Positions 1 through 5,949 of a stretch of 6,169 nt of DNA are shown here, one piece after another (positions within the stretch are counted from its first letter, which is position 1; each line of letters begins with the position of its first letter). The position numbers and the translations under genes are program-made. The stretch is from Actinomycetota bacterium (GTDB lineage Bacteria > Actinomycetota > Acidimicrobiia > Acidimicrobiales > Ilumatobacteraceae): NCBI GenBank assembly GCA_005801025.1, contig SYDZ01000209.1, forward strand, positions 1 to 6,169. The letters run 5' to 3'. The notes beneath the pieces were generated by a model. It did no database searches. It was not told the origin of the DNA and saw only the letters and a program-made list of their open reading frames with translations.

Positions 1-1010
1 CTGCTGCCGGTCTATGCCACAGTGACATCTCCTATATGGGCGGCATGTACCCCGTTCCTTCGCCGGGAGTCTGCGGTCACGAAGCTGCTGGAGTTGTTGC
101 AGAAGTCGGCAATGCCGTCACTCATGTCCAACCTGGCGACCATGTCATCATCGCTACTTTGGCGGCTTGCGGCTTTTGCCAATATTGCATGGATGGACGT
201 CCCACTGCGTGTCGCGCCACTCTCGGAAATGCCAGCACTCCATTCACACTTGATGGTGAGGCAATTTACAACTTTGCTGCAACGAGTGCTTTTGCTGAAC
301 GAACTTTAGTGCGCGATGTGCAGTGCGTAAAGATCCCCAAAGACGTGCCATTGACCTCTGCTGCTCTTGTCGGTTGTGGTGTTGTCACTGGCATGGGTGC
401 GGTATTTAATCGTGCCAATGTCAAGCGCGGTCAATCGGCCTTGGTCTTTGGTGTTGGTGGCGTCGGACTCAATGTCATCCAGGCCCTCAAAGTTCAAGGT
501 GCCACCACGATCATTGCTGTGGACACTGTTCCAGAAAAGGAAGCCTTAGCCATGAAATTCGGCGCCACGCACTTCCTTGACGGAAGAACTGAAGACATCG
601 TGGCTGCAGTAGGAGCAATCATGCCGCACAATGTAACGACACCACGCGGTCCGTTCAATTCGGGTGGCGTGAATTGGGCCTTTGACTGTGTCGCACATCC
701 GAGCGTGACCTACAACGCTCTTGAATGCCTCGACTGGGAAGGCACCGTTGTTGTCATCGGCGTCAGCAGTCAGACTGCAAAGTTTGAGGGTCTATACACG
801 CGCCTCACTCAAGTCGATCGTGGCATTATTGGCTGTCGATACGGGACAATCAGTCCCCAGCGTGATATCCCCCGAATCATTGAACTCTACCGACGCGGCG
901 AAATCCTCCTGGACGAACTCGTGAGCGCAACTTTCCCCGTTGATCATTGGCAAGATGCCGTACACGGTCTGGAAAGCGGAACGCTCGCCCGCGCCGTGAT
1001 TACGTTCTAA
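1..1010 (+). CDS. Zinc-dependent alcohol dehydrogenase (MDR family), 5'-truncated
   Basis: Medium-chain zinc alcohol dehydrogenase that would oxidise an alcohol to an aldehyde or ketone with a nicotinamide cofactor in the cytosol. The gene enters from the left edge; the reading frame is open from base 3 and gives 335 residues, so roughly the first 30-40 of a usual 360-370 are missing. Counting from base 3, the catalytic zinc ligands are Cys5 (GLCHSD), His26 (CGHE) and Cys125 (LVGCGVVTG). The structural-zinc lobe is complete as Cx2Cx2Cx7C (Cys56, 59, 62, 70). The Rossmann motif GVGGVG is at about 150-155, and Asp174 at the end of the next strand favours NAD over NADP. The C-terminal part (QRDIPRIIELYRRG, then LDELV) resembles the actinobacterial NDMA-dependent ADH group; that subgroup is recalled, not searched. 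It is followed after 20 bp by the acyl-CoA ligase, so it is probably cotranscribed. The ATG at 36 is internal and not the true start. Confidence 0.93.
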   Translation, partial: AAGLCHSDISYMGGMYPVPSPGVCGHEAAGVVAEVGNAVTHVQPGDHVIIATLAACGFCQYCMDGRPTACRATLGNASTPFTLDGEAIYNFAATSAFAERTLVRDVQCVKIPKDVPLTSAALVGCGVVTGMGAVFNRANVKRGQSALVFGVGGVGLNVIQALKVQGATTIIAVDTVPEKEALAMKFGATHFLDGRTEDIVAAVGAIMPHNVTTPRGPFNSGGVNWAFDCVAHPSVTYNALECLDWEGTVVVIGVSSQTAKFEGLYTRLTQVDRGIIGCRYGTISPQRDIPRIIELYRRGEILLDELVSATFPVDHWQDAVHGLESGTLARAVITF

Positions 1011-1030
1011 GAAATCAACCTCCCATCAAC

Positions 1031-2587
1031 ATGAATCAATACATCGCTGAAACAATTGACACTGCGGGCAAGACTCTCTGGCAACTGATATCTGAGCGCG
1101 CCCTGATGACCCCCGATAAACGGATGGCTCGTGATGGAAATGATCGAACTCTGACCTACGGGGAATATAAGAAATGGTGCGAACGAGTTGCCGCTGGACT
1201 CTCGCACAGAGGTATCGGTAAAAATACCAATGTTTCGTGGGTCCTACCATCTCGTTTCGAGTCGCTCGTTCTCACGGGCGCACTCTCACGCTTAGGTGCG
1301 ATTCAAAATCCAATTCTGCCGATCTACCGACATCGGGAAGTGAGTTTTATTGTCTCCCAATCAAACTGCAAAGTTTTGATTGTTCCACGCATGTTTCGTG
1401 GCTTTGATTATGAACCAATGGCTCGCGAAGTCGTCGCCTCACTTAGCCGCAATGTTGAGATCATTGTCGCTGATCCCGACATGCCCGAAGCAGACCCTGC
1501 TGGTCTCGCCACCTATCAGGCAGAACTTGATGACGTACGTTGGCTTTTTTATTCCTCGGGTACGACAGCTGACCCGAAGGGTGCCAAGCACAGCGACAAC
1601 AGTTTGTCGGCTGCTAATGACGGCATGCAGTGGAGTATGCAAGTCACTCCTGAGGACAAGGCCGCTGTCGTCTTTCCGATCACTCACGTCGGTGGACTGG
1701 TGTGGCTTTTCAATGCCATGCAAACTGGTGTTGAGTTACTGATGGTTGAGACTTTTGACCCTGCACATACTCCGAAATGGCTGGGTGAAAATGGAGTCAC
1801 CTGTGCCGGCGCGGGAACCGTTTTTTGGTTGACTTACCTCAACGCTCAAAATCAATTGCCGACGGGACAGCAGTTACTTCCCGACGTACGCATCTTCAAT
1901 GGCGGTGGTGCTCCCAAACCAAAAACTCTTCATGCCGAAATGATGCGTGCATTTAATGCACCCCTCATTGGCGGCTGGGGACTGACTGAAGCACCGATCA
2001 ATACCATGGTTCATGTTGATGACCCCGATGACAAAAAAGCCGTCACGGATGGGCGTCCTTGTCCTGGCGTAACGTTGCGCACCGTTATTGACGGCAAGGT
2101 GTGTGCCCCTGGAGAAGAAGGCGAACTACGAGTCAAGGGTCGCCAAGTCTGTCAGGGATATCTTGACTCTTCTCTTGACGCCGAAGCTTTTGACGAGGAT
2201 GGCTGGTTCCGCACTGGAGATCTCGGCGTTATTGACGCACAGGGTTTTGTGAGTATCACTGGTCGGTTGAAAGACATCATCATTCGCAAGGGTGAGAATA
2301 TTTCCGCAAAAGAAATTGAAGACTTGCTGTTCGCTCATCCATCTGTGGCTGATACCGCTGTCATTGGTTTGCTAGACGACAAAAGCGGGGAACGGGCTTG
2401 CGCTGTTATTGTTTGCAAGCCTGATACGACGATTACCTTTGATGAGATGGTTTCCTTTCTGAAGAGTGCCCAACTTTCGGTGCACAAAATTCCTGAGCAA
2501 TTAGAAATCGTGAGTGCTTTACCACGAAATCCAAGTGGCAAAGTCTTAAAGAAAGACCTACGAGCTACCTACGGAGGGGCAAAATGA
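1031..2587 (+). CDS. AMP-forming acyl-CoA synthetase (ANL superfamily, FadD/AliA-like)
   Basis: Activates a carboxylic acid to its acyl-CoA thioester through an acyl-adenylate (ATP to AMP plus PPi). The 518-residue product is normal length and has all the ANL core motifs. These are the P-loop YSSGTTADPKG (174-184), GGWGLTE (314-320), GWFRTGDLG (391-399), the hinge region GRLKDIIIRKGENIS (411-425) and the catalytic C-terminal lysine in PSGK (Lys504). The stretch NPILPIYRHRE followed by VPRMFRGFDY (about 93-127) recalls cyclohexanecarboxylate-CoA ligase (AliA)-like enzymes more than long-chain FadDs. This suggests a short, branched or alicyclic acid, but the substrate is not determined. The start at 1031 fits the family: the frame stays open upstream, but the extra 28 residues would be arginine-rich read-through of the ADH 3' end. 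No convincing Shine-Dalgarno lies in the 20-bp gap. The 3' end overlaps the next gene by 4 bp (ATGA). Confidence 0.93.
   Translation: MNQYIAETIDTAGKTLWQLISERALMTPDKRMARDGNDRTLTYGEYKKWCERVAAGLSHRGIGKNTNVSWVLPSRFESLVLTGALSRLGAIQNPILPIYRHREVSFIVSQSNCKVLIVPRMFRGFDYEPMAREVVASLSRNVEIIVADPDMPEADPAGLATYQAELDDVRWLFYSSGTTADPKGAKHSDNSLSAANDGMQWSMQVTPEDKAAVVFPITHVGGLVWLFNAMQTGVELLMVETFDPAHTPKWLGENGVTCAGAGTVFWLTYLNAQNQLPTGQQLLPDVRIFNGGGAPKPKTLHAEMMRAFNAPLIGGWGLTEAPINTMVHVDDPDDKKAVTDGRPCPGVTLRTVIDGKVCAPGEEGELRVKGRQVCQGYLDSSLDAEAFDEDGWFRTGDLGVIDAQGFVSITGRLKDIIIRKGENISAKEIEDLLFAHPSVADTAVIGLLDDKSGERACAVIVCKPDTTITFDEMVSFLKSAQLSVHKIPEQLEIVSALPRNPSGKVLKKDLRATYGGAK
2573..2579 (+). promoter_or_regulatory. Strong ribosome binding site for the first SDR
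   Basis: GGAGGGG sits inside the last codons of the acyl-CoA ligase, 4 bases before the ATG at 2584 (6 bases counting from GGAGG). It fixes the ATG as the start of the SDR and thereby supports the lysine-rich N-terminus as truly translated. With the ATGA overlap it indicates translational coupling. Confidence 0.75.
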
Positions 2588-3420
2588 GTAGTGCTAAGAA
2601 AACACCAGGGAAAAAGGTCGCCGTTAAGAAAGCGCCTGTGAAACCAGCGCCGATTTATAAGCGCTTGCGCGCTCGGCGGGCTTTCATTACAGGTGCTGGA
2701 TCAGGAATTGGGCGAGCCACAGCGTTGCGCTTTGCCGCTGAAGGCGCTCATGTTGCCCTCGCCGATTTGCGCGGCGCCAAAGAAACAGCGGCTGAAATCA
2801 AAAAGGCTGGCGGCACTGCCGTGGCTTATGACCTCGATGTCACCACAGCCTCGGAGGTTGAGAAGGTTGTCAATAAAGCGGCTAAAGCCCTAGGGGGTTT
2901 AGACATCGTCTGCAACATCGCCGGCATTGGACATTTTGCAAATAGTCATGAAGAAACTCCAGAATGGTTCGACCGCATCGTGGCCGTCAACCTCAACGGG
3001 ACTTTCTATGTAGCACGCTACGCGCTACCCCACCTTCTCGCTTCTTACGCCCAAACTGGTCGTGATGGGGTCATCGTCAACACAGCGTCAACATCCGGCA
3101 TTATGGGCGCTCCTTGGAGCGCTGCCTATTGCGCCAGCAAAGGTGGCGTCGTCAACCTCACGCGCGAATTGGCTTACGAATATCGCGGCAAAGGCGTGCG
3201 CATCAATGCAGTTGCTCCGGGAGGAACGAATACCGCCATTTACGCTTCCTTCAAGGACCTTCCCACTGATGCTGATTACCGATTGATGGGCAAAATCATG
3301 ACACCTATAGATCCCGCTGAACCCGATGAGATGGCGAATATGTTCACCTTCATTGCTTCTGATGAAGGCCGCTATATGACTGGTTCAATTGTCGTCATTG
3401 ACGGCGGAATCACCTGTTAG
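2584..3420 (+). CDS. Short-chain dehydrogenase/reductase with lysine-rich N-terminal tail
   Basis: Classical SDR oxidoreductase of 278 residues, probably acting on a hydroxyl or keto group of a cytosolic, perhaps CoA-bound, intermediate. The nucleotide-binding motif TGAGSGIG is at 36-43, and Asp61 at the end of the second strand suggests NAD(H). The structural NIAG motif is at 111-114. The catalytic set is complete: Asn136, Ser169, Tyr182 and Lys186 (YCASK), with the usual 13-residue Ser-Tyr spacing. The C-terminus ends in the common GSIVVIDGG pattern. Most classical SDRs reach the TGxxxGxG motif within about 10-15 residues. Here about 24 extra residues rich in Lys, Ala and Pro come first (KKTPGKK, VKKAPVKPAP). 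The ATG is backed by a strong Shine-Dalgarno and a 4-bp overlap with the ligase, so the tail looks real. In-frame GTG (2638) and TTG (2665) are alternative starts without comparable support. The exact substrate is unknown. Confidence 0.92.
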   Translation: MSSAKKTPGKKVAVKKAPVKPAPIYKRLRARRAFITGAGSGIGRATALRFAAEGAHVALADLRGAKETAAEIKKAGGTAVAYDLDVTTASEVEKVVNKAAKALGGLDIVCNIAGIGHFANSHEETPEWFDRIVAVNLNGTFYVARYALPHLLASYAQTGRDGVIVNTASTSGIMGAPWSAAYCASKGGVVNLTRELAYEYRGKGVRINAVAPGGTNTAIYASFKDLPTDADYRLMGKIMTPIDPAEPDEMANMFTFIASDEGRYMTGSIVVIDGGITC

Positions 3421-3436
3421 AGAAAGCAACAAAAAA

Positions 3437-4339
3437 ATGGGAATCTGTGACGGCCGCGTGGCCATTATTACTGGGGCTGGACGAGGACTTGGTCGCGCTC
3501 ATGCACTGGCTTTCGCGACTGAGGGAGCCAAAGTCATTGTCAATGATGTGGGTGCTTCACTCACAGGCGAAGGGCACGACATCAGTCCAGCGGCTGAAGT
3601 GGTAGCAACCATCAAAGCAATGGGCGGCGAAGCGGCCATTAACGATGATGATGTCAGCGACTGGGATGGTGCTGGTCGTTTGGTGCAACAAGCCATTGAT
3701 ACCTTCGGTCGTCTCGATACTTTGGTCTGCAACGCTGGCATCGTTCGTGATCGCATGATCGTCAATATGTCAGTTGATGAGTGGGACGCTGTGATGAAAG
3801 TTCATTTACGCGGTATGTTCTGCCCCGTTCGTCATGCCGTTGATTATTGGCGAGCGATGAGTAAGGCAGGAACGCCCATTGAAGCAAGGATCATCACCAC
3901 TTCATCGGGTGCTGGCTTATTCGGCAGCGTTTCGCAAGCCAACTATTCGGCAGCTAAGGCTGGTATTGCTTCATTCACCATCGTCAGTGCAGCAGAACTT
4001 GATCGCTACGGAATTAAGATCAACGGCATTGCACCGTCAGCACGCAGTCGAATGACACAAGACGCATTTGCCGAGATGATGAAGAAACCAGACTCTGGTT
4101 TTGATGCAATGGATCCCGCCAATGTCAGCCCGGTCGTGGTCTGGCTTGGTTCATCTGCCTGTGAAATCTCGGGACGAATGTTTGAAACATCGGGTGGCGA
4201 ATTATCGGTCGCTGATGGCTGGCAGCACGGTAGAGTATTTAACAAGGGTGCTCGTTATGAAGCGGCCGAGGTTGGTGCTGTCGTTGCCGATCTTTTACGA
4301 GAAGCACCCGCCACAGCTCCTGTCTACGGAGCCAACTAA
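3437..4339 (+). CDS. MFE-2-like SDR, probable (3R)-hydroxyacyl-CoA dehydrogenase
   Basis: A 300-residue SDR resembling the dehydrogenase domain of peroxisomal multifunctional enzyme 2 (HSD17B4) and mycobacterial homologues such as Rv3548c. These oxidise 3-hydroxyacyl-CoA to 3-ketoacyl-CoA in beta-oxidation of fatty acids or steroid side chains. Visible signs are TGAGRGLG (12-19), VIVNDVG (33-39, Asp37 favouring NAD), CNAG (98-101), the loop AGIVRDRM, VHLRG (122-126), and Ser157, Tyr170 and Lys174 (YSAAK) in the family context QANYSAAK. NGIAPSARSRMT and SGRMFETSGGE in the C-terminal third also match the MFE-2 pattern. His123 occupies the place of the usual SDR active-site Asn, as I recall for MFE-2 relatives. 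No hydratase-2 or SCP-2 domain follows. The ATG at 3437, 16 bp after the first SDR, is chosen because MGICDGRVAIITGAG is the standard beginning. An in-frame ATG at 3389 would only add 16 residues overlapping the previous gene. The Shine-Dalgarno is weak and the leader is A-rich. Confidence 0.9.
   Translation: MGICDGRVAIITGAGRGLGRAHALAFATEGAKVIVNDVGASLTGEGHDISPAAEVVATIKAMGGEAAINDDDVSDWDGAGRLVQQAIDTFGRLDTLVCNAGIVRDRMIVNMSVDEWDAVMKVHLRGMFCPVRHAVDYWRAMSKAGTPIEARIITTSSGAGLFGSVSQANYSAAKAGIASFTIVSAAELDRYGIKINGIAPSARSRMTQDAFAEMMKKPDSGFDAMDPANVSPVVVWLGSSACEISGRMFETSGGELSVADGWQHGRVFNKGARYEAAEVGAVVADLLREAPATAPVYGAN
4328..4331 (+). promoter_or_regulatory. Ribosome binding site for the TetR gene
   Basis: GGAG within the last codons of the MFE-2-like SDR, 7 bases before the ATG at 4339. 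With the TAATG stop/start overlap it supports this start codon and translational coupling of the regulator to the upstream dehydrogenase. Confidence 0.55.
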
Positions 4340-4971
4340 TGACTGACGATGTCCTCGCCGCTGATGGTAGGGTCATCGGCGCACGGGCCATTGCAACACG
4401 TCGCCGGCTACTTGATGCAACAGCAAAATTGCTCACTGAACAAGGCATCTTGGACCTTCGCGTCGTTGATATCACTCGCGATATTGGTTCATCCCCAGCT
4501 ACCTTTTACCAGTATTTCAATGATGTTGATGAAGCAATTCTGGAATTGGCGAAGGAAGCAACTGAGGATGAAAAACCATTAGTCGCTCTCCTGCAACCAG
4601 GTTGGGACAAAAAAACAGGACTTGAACAAGCCCGTCAATTTGTTGACGCATATATGATTTTTTGGGATACCAATCATGCGGTCTTGCGCGCTCGCAACCT
4701 GAAGGCCGAAGAAGGAAACCGCTACTTCCGCGCTGCGCGGACCGAAGCAAACTTGTTGATTATGAATGCTCTTGTGGCGATGGTAACTGAAGGCGTGAAC
4801 GCAAAACGACTTCCCGACTCCCTTGATCCATTCACCACCGCTGCCGCCGTCGTTGCTATGTGCGAACGACTCTTAGCCTTCCAGCCCGAAATGGCAAAGC
4901 GCGGATCTGATAAAAACGCAATTCGAAATACCCTGGCGATATTGCTCTACGGAGCACTCACTGGTCACTGA
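4339..4971 (+). CDS. TetR/AcrR-family transcriptional regulator
   Basis: A DNA-binding one-component regulator of 210 residues, typical TetR length, expected to act as a dimer and release its operator on binding a small ligand. The N-terminal helix-turn-helix domain spans about 17-65: first helix around ATRRRLLDATAKLL, then VVDITRDIG (42-50) and the recognition helix in SSPATFYQYF (51-60), followed by DVDEAILELA. The C-terminal two thirds are helical and ligand-binding, with no recognisable ligand signature. The gene starts inside the stop codon of the preceding SDR (TAATG), so it is cotranscribed with the genes it most likely controls. Its operator should lie near the operon promoter, upstream of this window. 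It resembles neither KstR nor KstR2 closely as I recall those sequences, so a steroid-regulon assignment is not supported by the regulator itself. The stop lies 5 bp from the stop of the convergent oxidoreductase gene. Confidence 0.9.
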   Translation: MTDDVLAADGRVIGARAIATRRRLLDATAKLLTEQGILDLRVVDITRDIGSSPATFYQYFNDVDEAILELAKEATEDEKPLVALLQPGWDKKTGLEQARQFVDAYMIFWDTNHAVLRARNLKAEEGNRYFRAARTEANLLIMNALVAMVTEGVNAKRLPDSLDPFTTAAAVVAMCERLLAFQPEMAKRGSDKNAIRNTLAILLYGALTGH

Positions 4972-4976
4972 GAAAT

Positions 4977-5882
4977 TTACAAACTCGGAATAAGGCTTGC
5001 TAATTCGCGGAATTCGTTCATCGTTACCGCAGCCGGATTAGCCGACAAAACTTGCACGCACACATGATCTGCTCCACCATCAAGGTGAGCCTTGATGCGG
5101 GCATGAATATCGTCCAGCGTTCCCCAAGCCACGATGGCATCAACCAACTTGTCCGATGGCCCATTTGGCGTGACGAGGTCCTCGTCTCCCCAACCCAACC
5201 GCCGCAAGTTATTGGTGTAGTTAGGCAAGCCCATGTATGTCGACATATGACCACGGGCGATTGCACGCGCTTCGTCGGCATTGGTATTGAATACAACGGC
5301 TTGTTCTGGAGCCAATAAGGCGTCGGGACCCAAAATCGCACGAGCGACAGGCGTGTGTTCAACTGGCACAAAATAGGGATGGGCTCCCAGAGTTTTTTCA
5401 GCCGCTAATTTCAACATCTTGGGACCAAGAGCTGCCAGACAACGCGCTGGAGCCTGTGTTGGCCCCGAGGCAAAGAACAAACTGCGATCCATGGCGTCGA
5501 GATACTTCACCATATTTGAATAAGGCTTGCCGTACGACGCGCCATGGAAACCTTCAACTGCAGGTTGATGACTCACACCGATACCCAACAGAAAACGATC
5601 GGGGAAAGCTTCGGTGAGAGTTTTTTGACCTGCCGACATTGTCATTGCGGAACGAGCGTGAAGAGATGCAATGCCTGTTCCCATGATCAGTTTTTCAGTC
5701 GCCGACAATAACAATCCACATGAGGCAAAAGGTTCACGACCTACAGCCTCAGGAACCCACACCGCTCCAAAACCCAACTCCTCAATCTGAGCGGCGGCTT
5801 TTTGTGCCTCTTTCATTGGTTGCATATCCAACTGAAAAGTCCAAATACCTAATTTGCCGAGTGAGTTCTTTGTGAAAGTCAT
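4977..5882 (-). CDS. LLM-class F420-dependent oxidoreductase (MSMEG_4141-like)
   Basis: A luciferase-like TIM-barrel oxidoreductase, probably using coenzyme F420 for hydride transfer to or from an unknown substrate. The 301-residue product shows KLGIWTFQLD near the N-terminus, IEELGFGAVWVPEAVGREPF (33-52), the strand TGIASLHARSAMTMSAGQ (69-86), and DRFLLGIGVSH (95-105), which is characteristic of the family. LAALGPKML, GAHPYFVPVEHT and LLAPEQAVV follow, then LPNYTNNLRRLGWGDED and the C-terminal GGADHVCVQVL. These blocks match the pattern I remember for the TIGR03620/MSMEG_4141 family, whose substrates are largely uncharacterised. The ATG at 5882 is preferred: an in-frame TTG at 5888 would add two residues but lies only 3 bases from the weak AGG that would serve as ribosome binding site, whereas the ATG has 8. 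It is convergent with the TetR operon and probably cotranscribed with the upstream minus-strand gene across 64 bp. Confidence 0.92.
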   Translation of the reverse strand: MTFTKNSLGKLGIWTFQLDMQPMKEAQKAAAQIEELGFGAVWVPEAVGREPFASCGLLLSATEKLIMGTGIASLHARSAMTMSAGQKTLTEAFPDRFLLGIGVSHQPAVEGFHGASYGKPYSNMVKYLDAMDRSLFFASGPTQAPARCLAALGPKMLKLAAEKTLGAHPYFVPVEHTPVARAILGPDALLAPEQAVVFNTNADEARAIARGHMSTYMGLPNYTNNLRRLGWGDEDLVTPNGPSDKLVDAIVAWGTLDDIHARIKAHLDGGADHVCVQVLSANPAAVTMNEFRELASLIPSL

Positions 5883-5949
5883 GATCAAAACCTAGACCAG
5901 ATTTTTCAAGATTGAAGCATCCGCAATACGCACGATGGCTCTTTGATCA
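5882..5949. repeat. 8-bp inverted repeat flanking the spacer upstream of the LLM gene
   Basis: TGATCAAA (5882-5889) and TTTGATCA (5942-5949) are perfect reverse complements, 52 bp apart. They bracket the 64-bp spacer between the end of the minus-strand fragment and the LLM start codon, overlapping the stop and start codons themselves. Each arm contains the palindrome TGATCA, so each could be a half- or full-site for a dimeric regulator. The same hexamer also occurs inside genes (for example 5684-5689), so chance is a serious alternative. No convincing -10/-35 pair is visible in the spacer on the minus strand. Confidence 0.3.

Noticed and set aside
22..309. Open frame of 95 codons overlapping the ADH
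   Set aside because: It lies in another frame of a gene whose zinc and cofactor motifs are intact; its translation has no recognisable features.
947..1030. Upstream extension of the acyl-CoA ligase beginning at ATG 947
   Set aside because: The 28 extra residues are arginine-rich out-of-frame translation of the ADH C-terminus; the family N-terminus begins naturally at 1031.
3389..3436. ATG at 3389 as start of the MFE-2-like SDR
   Set aside because: It would overlap the first SDR by 32 bases and add 16 residues absent from the usual MG-x-x-x-GRVAIITGAG beginning.
4609..4615. A7 run in the TetR gene as a possible slippage or frameshift site
   Set aside because: The frame continues normally through Lys-Lys to a full-length TetR product, with no alternative frame of interest and no downstream structure seen.
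4499..4760. Minus-strand frame opposite the TetR gene (around 4517-4750)
   Set aside because: The plus-strand TetR helix-turn-helix and length are convincing; the antisense product is arginine/serine/leucine-rich shadow sequence.
5052..5318. Plus-strand open frame of 88 codons inside the LLM gene
   Set aside because: It is antisense to a well-conserved coding region and its product shows no recognisable motif.
5883..5888. TTG at 5888 as start of the LLM oxidoreductase
   Set aside because: ATG is two codons downstream with better spacing from the only AGG; the two extra residues carry no family signal.
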